Positions 37,371 through 49,803 of a DNA stretch of 64,000 bases are shown here, in pieces. The notes beneath the pieces were generated by a model. It did not search any database. It had not been told where the DNA came from and worked only from the letters and a program-made list of their open reading frames with translations. The position numbers and the translations under genes are program-made. The stretch is from an uncultured SAR116 cluster alpha proteobacterium (GTDB lineage Bacteria; Pseudomonadota; Alphaproteobacteria; Puniceispirillales; Marisalimonadaceae), in contig CACNGC010000004.1 of NCBI GenBank assembly GCA_902619805.1, forward strand, positions 62,001-126,000. Direction: 5' to 3'. Each line of letters begins with the position of its first letter. The stretch's first letter is position 1.

Positions 37371-38627
37371 TTAATTTAGTATTGTTGAAATCTCTAATTT
37401 TTTTAAAGAATTGGCATTTGGCCCTATCACAGATAATACAGGCTTAGCAGAATTAAATAACTTATCACATAAATCATAAATAGACGAAATAGATATATTT
37501 TCTATGCTTCTTATAACCTCGTTAGTTTCTATCAATTTTCTAAAACTAATCATATTTTTTGCAAAATATTCTGACCTTGAACTGTTACTTTCTTGACCCA
37601 TTATAAAACCAGATTTCATTTGTGATTTTGCTCTATCAAGTTCTTCAGAAGATATGAATTCTTTTATTTTTTTCCATTCTGTTAAACTAGCTTCTAGTAG
37701 TTGATCAACATCGTTAGGTGAAGTTCCAGCATAAAAACCAAATATGCCAGAAGAATTTTGCATCTGTGTAAAACTAAAAATGGAATAACATAAACCTCTT
37801 TTTTCTCTTATCTCTTGAAACAATCTCGAAGACATTCCACCACCTAGTATAATTGATAGCGCTCTGAGAGAAAAACGGTCAATATCTATATTTTTTAGAC
37901 CTTCAACACCAAATACTAATTGTGTTTGTTCCAAGTCTCTGTCTTCTGCAATAAATCCTGAAGTCCATTCTGAATTAACTTTTTTAGATTTAATATCATT
38001 TTTAATTTCTGAAAATTTTTCTTCAACAATTTTAAATAAATGATCCTTATTTAAGTTTCCAGACATAGAGATAACCATATTTTCTGGAGTATAATTTGAA
38101 TCTAGAAAGAACTTTAAATCAGACTGTTTAAAACTACTTACAGTTTCTTTAGTGCCAAGAATGGGTCTTCCCATTGGTTGATTTTTAAAAGCAGTTTTAG
38201 TAAAATTTTCAAATACTCTATCGTCTGGAGCATCATAAGATTGTCCTATCTCAGAAATTATCACCCCTCTTTCTCTCTCAATTTCATCTTTAGGGAAAGT
38301 TGAGTTTTTTATAATGTCTGAAAGTATATCAACTCCTAATGCAGCGTTTTCTTTCAATACTTTGAGAAAATAAGCAGTAACCTCTTTACTAGTGTAAGCA
38401 TTGATATCACCTCCAACATCTTCGATCTCTCGTGCTATTGTTTCGGCATTTCTATTTTTGGTTCCTTTGAAAGCCATATGTTCTAACATATGGGCAATTC
38501 CACATTCATCATTATTTTCGTTAGAACTGCCTGCACCTATCCAAACTCCAATAGATGCACTTTCAACATCAATTTGATCATTAATAATTGTTATACCATT
38601 ATTAAGAGTTTTAAATTCTACACTCAT
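37371..38627 (-). CDS. M16 family zinc peptidase (mitochondrial processing peptidase-like)
   Basis: The inverted zinc motif HMLEH is at 46-50 (GIAHMLEHMAFKGT), with the downstream Glu region EIGQSYDAPDDRVFENF. The C-terminal half has GGGMSSRLFQEIREKRGLCY, the substrate-binding stretch of the MPP-beta/PqqL group. 418 residues is one complete half-clam unit. Its start overlaps the threonine synthase stop by 4 nt (ATGA); thrC followed by an M16 gene is common in alphaproteobacteria. Probably cytoplasmic; substrate unknown. Confidence 0.93.
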   Translation of the reverse strand: MSVEFKTLNNGITIINDQIDVESASIGVWIGAGSSNENNDECGIAHMLEHMAFKGTKNRNAETIAREIEDVGGDINAYTSKEVTAYFLKVLKENAALGVDILSDIIKNSTFPKDEIERERGVIISEIGQSYDAPDDRVFENFTKTAFKNQPMGRPILGTKETVSSFKQSDLKFFLDSNYTPENMVISMSGNLNKDHLFKIVEEKFSEIKNDIKSKKVNSEWTSGFIAEDRDLEQTQLVFGVEGLKNIDIDRFSLRALSIILGGGMSSRLFQEIREKRGLCYSIFSFTQMQNSSGIFGFYAGTSPNDVDQLLEASLTEWKKIKEFISSEELDRAKSQMKSGFIMGQESNSSRSEYFAKNMISFRKLIETNEVIRSIENISISSIYDLCDKLFNSAKPVLSVIGPNANSLKKLEISTILN

Positions 38628-40042
38628 AACATTCTCATAGATTTTATAATATATTCTTGAACATCTTTTAAATTAGGATCAATTATTTTGAAGTTTTCTT
38701 TTCGACTCATAATTTGATCTAAATGCAAAGGAAATTCAGGTATTATACCAATACTTTTTTTTATAACTTGTGGAAATTTAGCAGGGTGTGCACAAGCAAG
38801 AGAAATTATAGGACAATCATTGGAAATGATTTTTTGTTCAATAGCTTTTTGCGCAGCGCCATAACCTATCGCGCTGTGGGGATCGAGCATATATTTGTGA
38901 TCAATATAGATCTTTTTAATTATATTAAGAGTATCAAAATCATTTATCTTAAAAGCTGCGAATAAATTATTTATTTTGTTAAGTTGGACTTGAGTAATTT
39001 GAAAGTTTCCATCAACTTTAAATTCATTCATTTGCTTTTTGACTAAATTTGTATCTCTATCATTTATTTCGTATAATAGTCTCTCAAAATTACTAGAAAC
39101 TTGAATATCCATGCTTGGGCTATAAGAAGGAAAAACATTTTTTCGTTTCATTATACCATTTTCAAAAAATCTGGTAAGTATATCATTTTGGTTTGAGCCA
39201 CATATCAGCTTAGATATAGGAAGGCCCATTTTTTTTGCCATCCATCCCGCTAAAATATTTCCAAAATTACCTGTGGGCACTGAAAAAACCACCTCTTTTT
39301 CAGGAGATCCTACTCTAAGCGCAGAGTAGAAATAATAAACTATTTGAGGTAATAATCTAACCCAATTAATTGAGTTTATAGCTGAGAGTGATGTACGATC
39401 TTTAAAATTTAAATCTTCAAAACAATCTTTAACAATTGCCTGACACCCGTCAAAATCAGTTTTCACAGACAAGGCATGTGCTCCGTCTTGATTTATCCAG
39501 GTCATTTGTTTTTGTTGAACTTCTGATACCCTTTTGTGCGGGAAAAGTATAAAAATATCGATATTATATTTCCCCTTAAATGCCTCTAGAGCGGCAGAAC
39601 CAGTATCACCGCTAGTTGCACCTAAAATTACAGCTCTTTTATTCTTTTTTTCTAGCGCTATGTTAAATGCTCTGGATAAAAATTGCATAGCATAATCTTT
39701 AAATGCTAATGTGGGTCCATGAAAAAGCTCAAGAATGTATGTGTTTTCCTTAAGCTCTTTTAAAGGAGCTACTTCATTACCAAATGTTGAATAAGTAGCC
39801 TCACATATATTTGAAATATCATCCTCATCCAAAAAAGGTTGAATAAAAGGTTTTAAAATTTTAGTAGCTAACTTTGAATAAGTAAGTTCTTTCATGTTTT
39901 TTAATTCACCATGACTAAAACTTGGCCATTTTTCTGGCATAAATAACCCACCATCTCTTGCTAAGCCAGCTAAAAGAACCTCTTCATATGAAAGAGAATC
40001 ATCTCCTCCTCTTGTACTTGAATATTTAATATAATCATCCAT
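38624..40042 (-). CDS. thrC: Threonine synthase
   Basis: A PLP enzyme converting O-phosphohomoserine to threonine, the step after ThrB. The start (YSSTRGG...LLAGLARDGGLFMPE) and the PLP Lys115 in HGPTLAFKDYAMQFL are standard for the long bacterial/fungal class; the phosphate cup is VPTGNFGNILAGW. 472 residues. Overlaps the surf1 stop by 8 nt and the M16 start by 4 nt, so it is translationally coupled to the end of the oxidase operon. Confidence 0.95.
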   Translation of the reverse strand: MDDYIKYSSTRGGDDSLSYEEVLLAGLARDGGLFMPEKWPSFSHGELKNMKELTYSKLATKILKPFIQPFLDEDDISNICEATYSTFGNEVAPLKELKENTYILELFHGPTLAFKDYAMQFLSRAFNIALEKKNKRAVILGATSGDTGSAALEAFKGKYNIDIFILFPHKRVSEVQQKQMTWINQDGAHALSVKTDFDGCQAIVKDCFEDLNFKDRTSLSAINSINWVRLLPQIVYYFYSALRVGSPEKEVVFSVPTGNFGNILAGWMAKKMGLPISKLICGSNQNDILTRFFENGIMKRKNVFPSYSPSMDIQVSSNFERLLYEINDRDTNLVKKQMNEFKVDGNFQITQVQLNKINNLFAAFKINDFDTLNIIKKIYIDHKYMLDPHSAIGYGAAQKAIEQKIISNDCPIISLACAHPAKFPQVIKKSIGIIPEFPLHLDQIMSRKENFKIIDPNLKDVQEYIIKSMRML

Positions 40043-40778
40043 TTCGTTTATTCTTTTTAAATATTAATCTTCCAGATGACGCGTGATATGAAAAGTACAC
40101 AAATAGAAGAGATAAAGCTAATCCATACCAGGTTATTGCGTATGATAAGTGTTGATTGCGAAATTTAGGTTCACCATCTACCCCTATCGGTAGTGTCAGC
40201 TTTTCACCGACACGCAGAGCATCAATATAATAATCATTAATTGTTTTGTTCGAGATAATATTTATAAAGTCAAAAATTTGATTAGGTACAATTGTAAACC
40301 AGAAACCATTTTCTCCATCATTTTCTGGAACAAAATAACCTTTCTTTTGTGGATATCTTATAATTCCTTTTAATTTTACTAAACCTTTGGTAAGACTAAA
40401 CTTCCTTTTGTCAGGGTTTTTATAACTTTCTGATACCCAACCTCTGTTAATAAGAACAATTTTGTTATTTTCCATAATAAATGGAGTTATCACGTGAAAT
40501 CCAGCGTTGCCTTCGTAAGTTTTGCCAGTAATATAAATTTCATTACTGTGCATAAAACGACCTAAAATACCAATGGATTTAAATTCATTAATTGAAGACT
40601 TTTCTAGTTCAGCAGGATCAGTTATAGGATTAGATTGACTTTGCGTAAGATAATTTTGTATCAGAGCTTCTTTCCAAAATAATCTTTTTACTTGCCAAGT
40701 GCCAAAACTAATTAAAATAGCAAAAGTTAATATAGAAAATATTGATGGCCATAACATTGGCTTAAATTGTATTTTCAT
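40035..40778 (-). CDS. SURF1-family cytochrome oxidase assembly protein
   Basis: Surf1 helps insert heme a into oxidase subunit I. Two membrane helices at the ends (residues about 10-28 and 212-230) enclose a periplasmic domain with the conserved FGTWQVKR, GRF, VLINRGWV and RNQHLSYAITWYGLALSL. 247 residues. It follows ctaE in the oxidase operon, as usual. Confidence 0.93.
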   Translation of the reverse strand: MKIQFKPMLWPSIFSILTFAILISFGTWQVKRLFWKEALIQNYLTQSQSNPITDPAELEKSSINEFKSIGILGRFMHSNEIYITGKTYEGNAGFHVITPFIMENNKIVLINRGWVSESYKNPDKRKFSLTKGLVKLKGIIRYPQKKGYFVPENDGENGFWFTIVPNQIFDFINIISNKTINDYYIDALRVGEKLTLPIGVDGEPKFRNQHLSYAITWYGLALSLLFVYFSYHASSGRLIFKKNKRNG

Positions 40779-40823
40779 TATTTGTATATAAACCTTATTT
40801 TTAACAAGTATTATGAATACCTA

Positions 40824-41609
40824 TCAACCACCCCACCAATATATACAAACAAATAAAAATAACCAAACAACATCAACAAAATGCCAATACCAAGCTGCTG
40901 CTTCAAACCCAAAGTGATGATCAGCAGTAAAATGACCTTTAAGACCTCTAAATAAGCAAACTGTTAAAAATATTGTTCCAACTAATACATGAAATCCATG
41001 GAAACCAGTAGCCATATAAAATGTTGAAGCATAAATCCCATCAGTAAACGCAAAAGTAGCATGCTGATATTCATATGCTTGAACCGCTGTAAATATTGCA
41101 CCTAAAATTACAGTTAAAACAAGACCTGTTATAAAATCTTTTTTATTATCATGTTGAAGAGCGTGATGAGACCAGGTAACTGTACAACCAGATAATAATA
41201 ATATTAGTGTATTAATTAAAGGTAGATCAAATGGGTCTAGAGCGATAATGCCCTCTGGTGGCCACACACCAGTATCAGGATATAAACTTGAATCAAAAAA
41301 AGCCCAAAAAAAAGCGACAAAAAACATAACCTCAGAGCAAATAAAAAAAATCATGCCATATCTCATACCAATTTGGACGATAGATGTATGATGACCTTGG
41401 TATTCAGCTTCTCTTACAATGTCCCTCCACCAATAAAACATGGTAGCTAACACCATAAACAAACCTGCACCTAACACCCATATTGAGTATGGATATTCAT
41501 GCATATATAATGTAAGACCAAGAAATAGGGTAAAACCAGCAGCAGATCCTAATGCAGGCCATGGACTTGGTTCAACTAAGTGATATTGATGTTTTTGTTC
41601 GCCACTCAT
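40824..41609 (-). CDS. ctaE: Cytochrome c oxidase subunit III
   Basis: A seven-helix subunit (261 residues) beginning HQYHLVEPSPWPALGS, with WWRDIVREAEYQGHHT, FICSEVMFFVAFFWAFF carrying the conserved Glu, TGFHGFHVLVGTIFL and the C-terminal AAWYWHFVDVVWLFLF. It stabilises proton uptake in aa3 oxidases. An AAGGAG lies before the start. A 68-nt gap separates it from ctaG. Confidence 0.96.
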   Translation of the reverse strand: MSGEQKHQYHLVEPSPWPALGSAAGFTLFLGLTLYMHEYPYSIWVLGAGLFMVLATMFYWWRDIVREAEYQGHHTSIVQIGMRYGMIFFICSEVMFFVAFFWAFFDSSLYPDTGVWPPEGIIALDPFDLPLINTLILLLSGCTVTWSHHALQHDNKKDFITGLVLTVILGAIFTAVQAYEYQHATFAFTDGIYASTFYMATGFHGFHVLVGTIFLTVCLFRGLKGHFTADHHFGFEAAAWYWHFVDVVWLFLFVCIYWWGG

Positions 41610-41677
41610 TTCATTCTCCTTAATTAACCTTTATATAACCTAATTCAATTCAATCCAAAAAATTTTTAATTTATAAA

Positions 41678-42217
41678 CTATGTTTCAGCATTAAAAAATG
41701 TATATGACAAAGTGATCTCTTCCAAGTTTTTTGTGTTTTCATCGTCATTTATACTTGGGTCAACATAAAATGACACAGGCATTTTAACCTCTTCTCCCGG
41801 CTGGAGTGTTTGTTTTACAAAACAAAAACAATCTACTTTCATAAAAATACTTCCAGCTTTCGGAGGAGATACGTTAAATACTGCTGTTCCTGTTGTTGGT
41901 TTGTTCGACAAGTTTTTTGCTGTATAGTAAATGACTTGTTGTATACCAGGCTGAACAATGATTTCTTTCTTAGGGGCCTTAAATTCCCAATTAAGTTCTT
42001 GTGATATATTTGAATCAAATCTTATTTGAATATTTCTATATTGACCATTTGATCCTGGAGCTAGTGAAGCCCTTTGAACCGTCCCTGCATATCCAGTAAC
42101 TCTACAAAACAAATCATACAATGGAACAGAGGCAAAAGATAAACCAAGCATAAAAAAAACAATTAAGAATGCCCACTTTAGAGAATTATTATTTTTTTTG
42201 GATAAACTTGAAGACAT
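41678..42217 (-). CDS. ctaG: Cytochrome c oxidase copper-assembly protein CtaG/Cox11
   Basis: Delivers copper to the CuB site of subunit I. One membrane helix (about 14-32, including FASVPLYDLFCRVTGYAG) anchors a periplasmic Ig-like domain with the copper-binding KVDCFCFVKQTL and the conserved MPVSFYVDP. 179 residues. Its ATG follows the coxF TAA directly, which supports coupling. Confidence 0.95.
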   Translation of the reverse strand: MSSSLSKKNNNSLKWAFLIVFFMLGLSFASVPLYDLFCRVTGYAGTVQRASLAPGSNGQYRNIQIRFDSNISQELNWEFKAPKKEIIVQPGIQQVIYYTAKNLSNKPTTGTAVFNVSPPKAGSIFMKVDCFCFVKQTLQPGEEVKMPVSFYVDPSINDDENTKNLEEITLSYTFFNAET

Positions 42218-42361
42218 TTATGCAGTGACATCCATTCTTAAAATTGTAATAAAAAAGAAAAGAACAACCATAAATATTATTATTCCTAAAACAGCAAAAT
42301 TCTTCGATTTTCTATTTTCGTAGAATGTTCTAATATATTTATCATTTTTATTAGATTTCAT
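42218..42361 (-). CDS. coxF: Small membrane protein CoxF of the oxidase operon
   Basis: A 47-codon gene between ctaB and ctaG, below usual length limits. It has a charged N terminus (NKNDKYIRTFYENRKSKN), one membrane helix and the C-terminal ILRMDVTA. A short single-span protein in just this position is called CoxF in other alphaproteobacteria. Stop and neighbouring ctaG start form TAAATG. Its function is unknown beyond association with oxidase biogenesis. Confidence 0.75.
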   Translation of the reverse strand: MKSNKNDKYIRTFYENRKSKNFAVLGIIIFMVVLFFFITILRMDVTA

Positions 42362-42363
42362 AT

Positions 42364-43308
42364 TTAACCTATCATAAAATTACTAATGAGTTTATCAAAA
42401 CAAATACTCGCAAACAAAATACTTAAATAAAAAATTGAGTACACAAACAGACCTCTTTCTGAATCTTTATTTTCTTTTATTACATAAATAGATCTTTTGA
42501 TAAATTCAATATTCAGTAATGTAACTACAATCATGTAAAAGTTACCAGAGTAATTTAAAATCCAAGGAAGGTATGCGCAAGGCATGAGTAAAAGTGAATA
42601 AATAAATATATTCTTTCGAGTAGTTATATCACCATAAATTATTGGTAACATTGGTATTTTAGCAGCTCTATAATCTGATTTATTTACTAAAGCCAGAGCC
42701 CAAAAATGTGGCGGTGTCCATAAAAAAATTATTAGAAATAATATTAGAGCTTCTAGCCCAATAGAACCTGTAGCACAAATATGCCCAATAACCGGAGGGA
42801 ATGCGCCAGCAGCACCACCTATTACAATATTTTGAACAGTATGTCTTTTAAGCCACATGGTATAAACTACTGCGTAGAAAAATATTGTAAAAGCAAGTAA
42901 GCTTGCTGCTAACCAATTTACAGATAAACCTAGTATTATTATAGACAAAATGGATGTAATAATTCCAAATGATAGAGCTTCAGAAGGTTGGATCTTACCA
43001 GATGCGATAGGTCTATTCTTTGTTCTATCCATTAAAACATCAATGTCTTTATCATACCATTGATTAAGAACACCAGACGCACCTGCTCCAAGGGCTATAG
43101 CAAATATACCTATCAAAGCTAAAAATGGATTAATTGAATTACCTAATACAGGAGCCGCATTATAATATCCAACGAAAGCTGTAAAAACTACTAACGACAT
43201 AACCCTAGGCTTCATAAGATTAATATAATCATATGGTGAACCTAAGTTGTTGTTATCTTGAGAAATATCCTTATTGTTAACTGCTATCGATGGCATATTA
43301 AAGTTCAA
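42364..43308 (-). CDS. ctaB: Protoheme IX farnesyltransferase (heme O synthase)
   Basis: Adds the farnesyl tail to heme b on the way to heme a. A UbiA-superfamily membrane protein (314 residues, about nine helices) with NQWYDKDIDVLMDRTKNRP as the first Asp-rich motif and YGDITTRKN in the second region. A later start at Met5 is possible. It lies 8 nt downstream of ctaD and 2 nt upstream of coxF. Confidence 0.95.
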   Translation of the reverse strand: MNFNMPSIAVNNKDISQDNNNLGSPYDYINLMKPRVMSLVVFTAFVGYYNAAPVLGNSINPFLALIGIFAIALGAGASGVLNQWYDKDIDVLMDRTKNRPIASGKIQPSEALSFGIITSILSIIILGLSVNWLAASLLAFTIFFYAVVYTMWLKRHTVQNIVIGGAAGAFPPVIGHICATGSIGLEALILFLIIFLWTPPHFWALALVNKSDYRAAKIPMLPIIYGDITTRKNIFIYSLLLMPCAYLPWILNYSGNFYMIVVTLLNIEFIKRSIYVIKENKDSERGLFVYSIFYLSILFASICFDKLISNFMIG

Positions 43309-43316
43309 AACCTATA

Positions 43317-45811
<2,495 letters not shown>

Positions 45812-46075
45812 TATTTATACTCCTCAAGCTCTGATCAAGTCACATCTAAAATAATAGATTAATGTTAGATTAATTTGAAATGATTTTAAATTACGTTTTA
45901 TATGTATTACTTAAAACTTTTTTATGAAAAATGCTAGATCTAAAACCAAATAAATTATTTTTTTTAAATTGAGTTATTATTTAATTATCAAATTTATATT
46001 TTTTAGTGTTAATCTTGAAGAATAGTAATTATATTGCCATGTCATATATATAAAAATTAATTAATAGGCACAAAA
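45812..46075. other. Divergent intergenic region between ctaC and tldD
   Basis: The 264-nt, very AT-rich gap must contain the promoters of the oxidase operon (-) and of tldD (+). I see no convincing -35/-10 pair, hairpin, small gene or tRNA in it. Confidence 0.5.
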
Positions 46076-47524
46076 ATGGAAAATAAATCACCATTAGAAA
46101 TAACTGATAAATTGTTTTACGAGGATAATGATTTTGATCTTAATAAAGCTCAATCAATTGTATCAGACACTCTAAAAAATGCTGATGACGGAGAATTGTA
46201 CCTTGAATCAACAAAATCAGAATCGTTTTCATTTGACGACGGACGAATGAAAAATATTGCTTACGATAGCACTAAGGGATTTGGTTTAAGAGCGATTGCA
46301 GGTGAAGCCAGAGGGTTTGCTCATTCTGGCGAAATAACAGAGTCTTCTCTTAAAAGAGCCTCAGAAACAGTTAGGTCTGTATCAAAAAACTATTCAGGAA
46401 TAATGGCTCCAGGTCCATCACATGGAACTAACAAACCACTTTACACTTCATTAAATCCAATTGAGGAAACTTCATTTAAAATAAAAACAAGTTTACTTCA
46501 AGAAATTGATGCTTACGCAAGATCAATTGACAAAAAAGTTATTCAAGTTTCAGCATCTATTTCTGCTTCTCATCAAGCAATACAAATATTAAGAGGTGAT
46601 GGAAAGAGAACCGCTGACATTAGACCTCTTATTAGACTTAACGTATCATTAGTCGTTGAAAAAAATGGAAGGAGAGAGATTGGAAATTCTGGATGTGGTG
46701 GAAGAGGAAGGTATGAAGAATGGATTAATTCTGACAGATGGAAAGGTCAAGTTAAAGAAGCTTTGAGAATTGCTAATACCAACCTTGAATCTATACCTAC
46801 ACCTGCTGGTGAAATGCCTGTTATCTTAGGTCCAGGCTGGCCAGGTGTTATGTTACACGAAGCTGTGGGTCATGGCTTAGAAGGAGATTTTAATAGGAAA
46901 GGTACTTCAATATTCTCAGGGAAAATTGGAGAAAAAGTTACTGCTGACGGAGTTACAGTTATTGATGACGGAACAATTGAAAACAAAAGAGGATCAATAA
47001 CAATTGATGACGAGGGTACAAAATCATCAAAGAACATTTTAATTGAAAATGGAATTTTAAGAAATTATATGCAAGATCGACAAAATGCAAGATTAATGAA
47101 AATGGAACCAACAGGAAATGGGAGAAGACAGTCTTATTCTCATTACCCTATGCCAAGAATGACAAACACTTACATGGATAATGGAACAATTGAACCAGAA
47201 GAGATTATAAGTACAGTGAAAAAAGGCATTTACGCTGTTAATTTTGCTGGTGGACAAGTTGATATTACAAATGGGAAATTTGTTTTTTCTGCTTCAGAAG
47301 CCTATCTGGTAGAAAGTGGAAAAGTTAAGCAGCCTCTTAAAGGAGCAACCTTAATTGGTAATGGCCCCGATGCAATGTCAAAAATTTCTCTTGTTGGAAA
47401 TGATATGTCTTTAGATGACGGAATTGGCACATGTGGAAAAGAAGGTCAGGGTGTTCCTGTAGGTGTTGGACAACCTACGTTATTAATGGGAGGCATCACA
47501 GTAGGAGGCACTGATACGAATTAA
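46076..47524 (+). CDS. tldD: Metalloprotease TldD
   Basis: Catalytic half of the TldD/TldE heterodimer, which degrades unfolded peptides and matures some modified peptides. The zinc motif HEAVGH (261-266) is intact and followed by GLEGDFNRKG; a Cys-Gly-containing C terminus GTCGKEGQGVPVGVGQP is typical. 482 residues. The partner tldE is at 58.1 kb. Tail-to-tail with gshA (4 nt). Confidence 0.95.
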   Translation: MENKSPLEITDKLFYEDNDFDLNKAQSIVSDTLKNADDGELYLESTKSESFSFDDGRMKNIAYDSTKGFGLRAIAGEARGFAHSGEITESSLKRASETVRSVSKNYSGIMAPGPSHGTNKPLYTSLNPIEETSFKIKTSLLQEIDAYARSIDKKVIQVSASISASHQAIQILRGDGKRTADIRPLIRLNVSLVVEKNGRREIGNSGCGGRGRYEEWINSDRWKGQVKEALRIANTNLESIPTPAGEMPVILGPGWPGVMLHEAVGHGLEGDFNRKGTSIFSGKIGEKVTADGVTVIDDGTIENKRGSITIDDEGTKSSKNILIENGILRNYMQDRQNARLMKMEPTGNGRRQSYSHYPMPRMTNTYMDNGTIEPEEIISTVKKGIYAVNFAGGQVDITNGKFVFSASEAYLVESGKVKQPLKGATLIGNGPDAMSKISLVGNDMSLDDGIGTCGKEGQGVPVGVGQPTLLMGGITVGGTDTN

Positions 47525-47528
47525 AGCA

Positions 47529-48875
47529 TCAAAAAGCGTTATCGATAAATACTTTGTCTATATTTTTCTTCCAGATGCCATTAAACTTTTCTAGAAGAAT
47601 TTCAGATCCAGTCTTTTTGTTTCTAATGATATTGTACAGTGGATCTAAAAACTGTCTTTCATCAACGCCTCGTTCATCTAGTTTATTACGTCTTTGAAGG
47701 CCTAAACTAGAAATTCTTATCATTTCTTCTGCTATATCGATAATTTTTTTGGATCCTATTTTACCATTTAAACCGTATTTTGCAGCCGAAATTCTTCCTT
47801 CTTCTAGAAGTCGAGCATTCATAAATGGCTTTGCCAAATCATAGGCCTCTAATTGAGCCTCATTATCATACAATAATCCCACCCATAACGCTGGGAGAGC
47901 GCAAATTATATTCCAAGGCCCACCATCTGCACCTCTCATTTCTAAATATTGTTTAAGTCTAACTTCTGGGAATGCAACTGTTACATGGTCTTCCCAGTCT
48001 TTGAGAGAAGGAAATTGACCTTCAAAACCTTCTAATTTTCCATCCATAAAATCTAAAAAAGATCTTCCAGATACGTCAATATATTCGCCTTCCCTGTATA
48101 CAAAATACATTGGTACCTTGAGGACATAATCTAACCATTCCTCATAGCCAAAAGATTCATTAAAAACAATTTCTGGAACACCAGTTCTATTAGGGTCAGT
48201 ATCTGTCCAGACCATTGCTCTTGAAGATAAATATCCACTTTCTTTACCTTCAATAAATGGGGAATTAGCAAAAATAGCTGTCGCAATTGATTGTAATGCT
48301 AAGGATGTTTTAAACTTTTGGACCATGTCCTGTTCATTCAAATAATCCAGATTAACTTGAATAGTACATGTCCTTAACATCATATCTAATCCGAGTTTAC
48401 CAACTTTAGGCATAAAATTTTTCATAATTTCATATCGACCCTTTGGCATCCAATTTTGCTTTGAACGAGACCATTTAGGATCATAACCTAGACCAATCAT
48501 TGATAATCCAAGTTTGTTCATGGCTTTTTTCATGATTTTTAGGTGTCTACCAGTCTCTCTACATGTTTGATGTAAGTTCTCCAGAGTGGACCCCGATAAT
48601 TCTAATTGTCCACCAGGTTCAAGGGAAATTGATGCGCCAGTTTCATCTTTTAAAGCAATCGTATTGTTTTTTTCTAAAATTTTTTCCCATTTATTTTCTT
48701 TTGCAAGATTATTTAATAGTTCACTTACACCTGATTTACCAAAATAACCAACTCTTTCTAAGTTATTTAAATGAAAAACAAATTTTTCATGTTCAGTACC
48801 TATTTTCCAATCTTCTCTTTTTTTTTCACCTTCTTTAAACCAATTTATGAGGTGTTCTTTTCTTAATCTTGGCAT
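47529..48875 (-). CDS. gshA: Glutamate-cysteine ligase (plant/alphaproteobacterial type)
   Basis: First step of glutathione synthesis. The 448-residue protein belongs to the GCS2-like class: IGTEHEKFVFH with the metal-binding Glu, SLEPGGQLELSG, RTCTIQVNLDY and the C-terminal EMRGADGGPW. This class is redox-regulated in plants. Divergent in neither side: rsmE lies 96 nt upstream on the same strand. Start and length are typical. Confidence 0.93.
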   Translation of the reverse strand: MPRLRKEHLINWFKEGEKKREDWKIGTEHEKFVFHLNNLERVGYFGKSGVSELLNNLAKENKWEKILEKNNTIALKDETGASISLEPGGQLELSGSTLENLHQTCRETGRHLKIMKKAMNKLGLSMIGLGYDPKWSRSKQNWMPKGRYEIMKNFMPKVGKLGLDMMLRTCTIQVNLDYLNEQDMVQKFKTSLALQSIATAIFANSPFIEGKESGYLSSRAMVWTDTDPNRTGVPEIVFNESFGYEEWLDYVLKVPMYFVYREGEYIDVSGRSFLDFMDGKLEGFEGQFPSLKDWEDHVTVAFPEVRLKQYLEMRGADGGPWNIICALPALWVGLLYDNEAQLEAYDLAKPFMNARLLEEGRISAAKYGLNGKIGSKKIIDIAEEMIRISSLGLQRRNKLDERGVDERQFLDPLYNIIRNKKTGSEILLEKFNGIWKKNIDKVFIDNAF

Positions 48876-48971
48876 TTAGATCTCATATTTAGATTATGGT
48901 ATGAATTGAAAATATTAACACTTAACATGTTATAGTATTTCTAATCTATATTGAACTTAATTATAAGATTA

Positions 48972-49727
48972 TTAATTATTTTTTATATCTCCATTTAAAT
49001 AGTGCCAAAGAGAAAGAGCAGCAATTACTGCTGTATCAGATCTCAATATTCTAGGTCCCAGATCAATTGGTCTTATAAACTTCTTTTCTCTTAAATAATT
49101 TGTTTCATTTGTACTGAAACCACCTTCAGGACCCACTAGAATAGCACCAAAAGACTTTGTTGATAGATTTTGAAAATCTATTTTGATGAAATCATTGTTT
49201 CTAATCGTTTCGTCACAAAAAAATATAATTCGATCATTATCCCAATTAGGAATTAAATCTTTAAGTTTCTTTACAGCACAGACTTCAGGGATCGTTATGC
49301 GTTCGCATTGTTCAGAAGATTCAATAGCTATATCTTGCATTCTTTTTAGATTTAAATTTTTTGTGATAGTGCGTTCTGTAATTACAGGGATAATTTTAGA
49401 CACTCCCAATTCAGTTGCCTTTTGCACTATATATTCAGTTGGAGATTTTTTAACTGGCGCAAATAATAACCAGATATCATTTTCAATTTTGACATCTCGT
49501 ATTTTTTTAATGATATCAATAATAATTGTATTTTTATTAATTTCAGAAATTTTAGCTAAAAATTCACCATTAACGCTATTGAAAACTAAAATTGAATCGT
49601 CAATTTTTTTTCTCATTACATTTATTAAATAATGAACTTGCTTATTTTCTAATTTAACTCGACTTTTTAAAGATATTTTTCCTGGAAAATAAAGTCTGAT
49701 TTTAGCTTTATAAGATAAATCTAACAT
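48972..49727 (-). CDS. rsmE: 16S rRNA m3U1498 methyltransferase RsmE
   Basis: A SPOUT-fold methyltransferase: an N-terminal PUA-like domain (RLYFPGKISLKSRVKLEN...VHYLINVMR), then KKSPTEYIVQKATELGVSKIIPV, RTITKN, ESSEQCERITIPEV and the knot motif ILVGPEGGFSTNET with LGPRILRSDTAVIAAL. The frame opens at a TTG (49739), but ATG 49727 gives a more family-like N terminus. The ribosome-binding AAGGA is placed awkwardly for either, so the start is uncertain. Confidence 0.93.
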   Translation of the reverse strand: MLDLSYKAKIRLYFPGKISLKSRVKLENKQVHYLINVMRKKIDDSILVFNSVNGEFLAKISEINKNTIIIDIIKKIRDVKIENDIWLLFAPVKKSPTEYIVQKATELGVSKIIPVITERTITKNLNLKRMQDIAIESSEQCERITIPEVCAVKKLKDLIPNWDNDRIIFFCDETIRNNDFIKIDFQNLSTKSFGAILVGPEGGFSTNETNYLREKKFIRPIDLGPRILRSDTAVIAALSLWHYLNGDIKNN

Positions 49728-49782
49728 TTGAGAAAACAATATCCTTAAAAATTACTTTTACTGCTCATTGATTAGAATATAG

Positions 49783-49788
49783 TATAAT
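49783..49788 (+). promoter_or_regulatory. Candidate -10 element of ubiA
   Basis: A perfect TATAAT lies 15 nt before the ubiA ATG, with TTACTG 19 nt further up. If used, the transcript would have a leader of only about 8-10 nt, that is, nearly leaderless; no ribosome-binding site is seen. Confidence 0.4.
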
Positions 49789-49803
49789 GATATTGCATTA
49801 TTT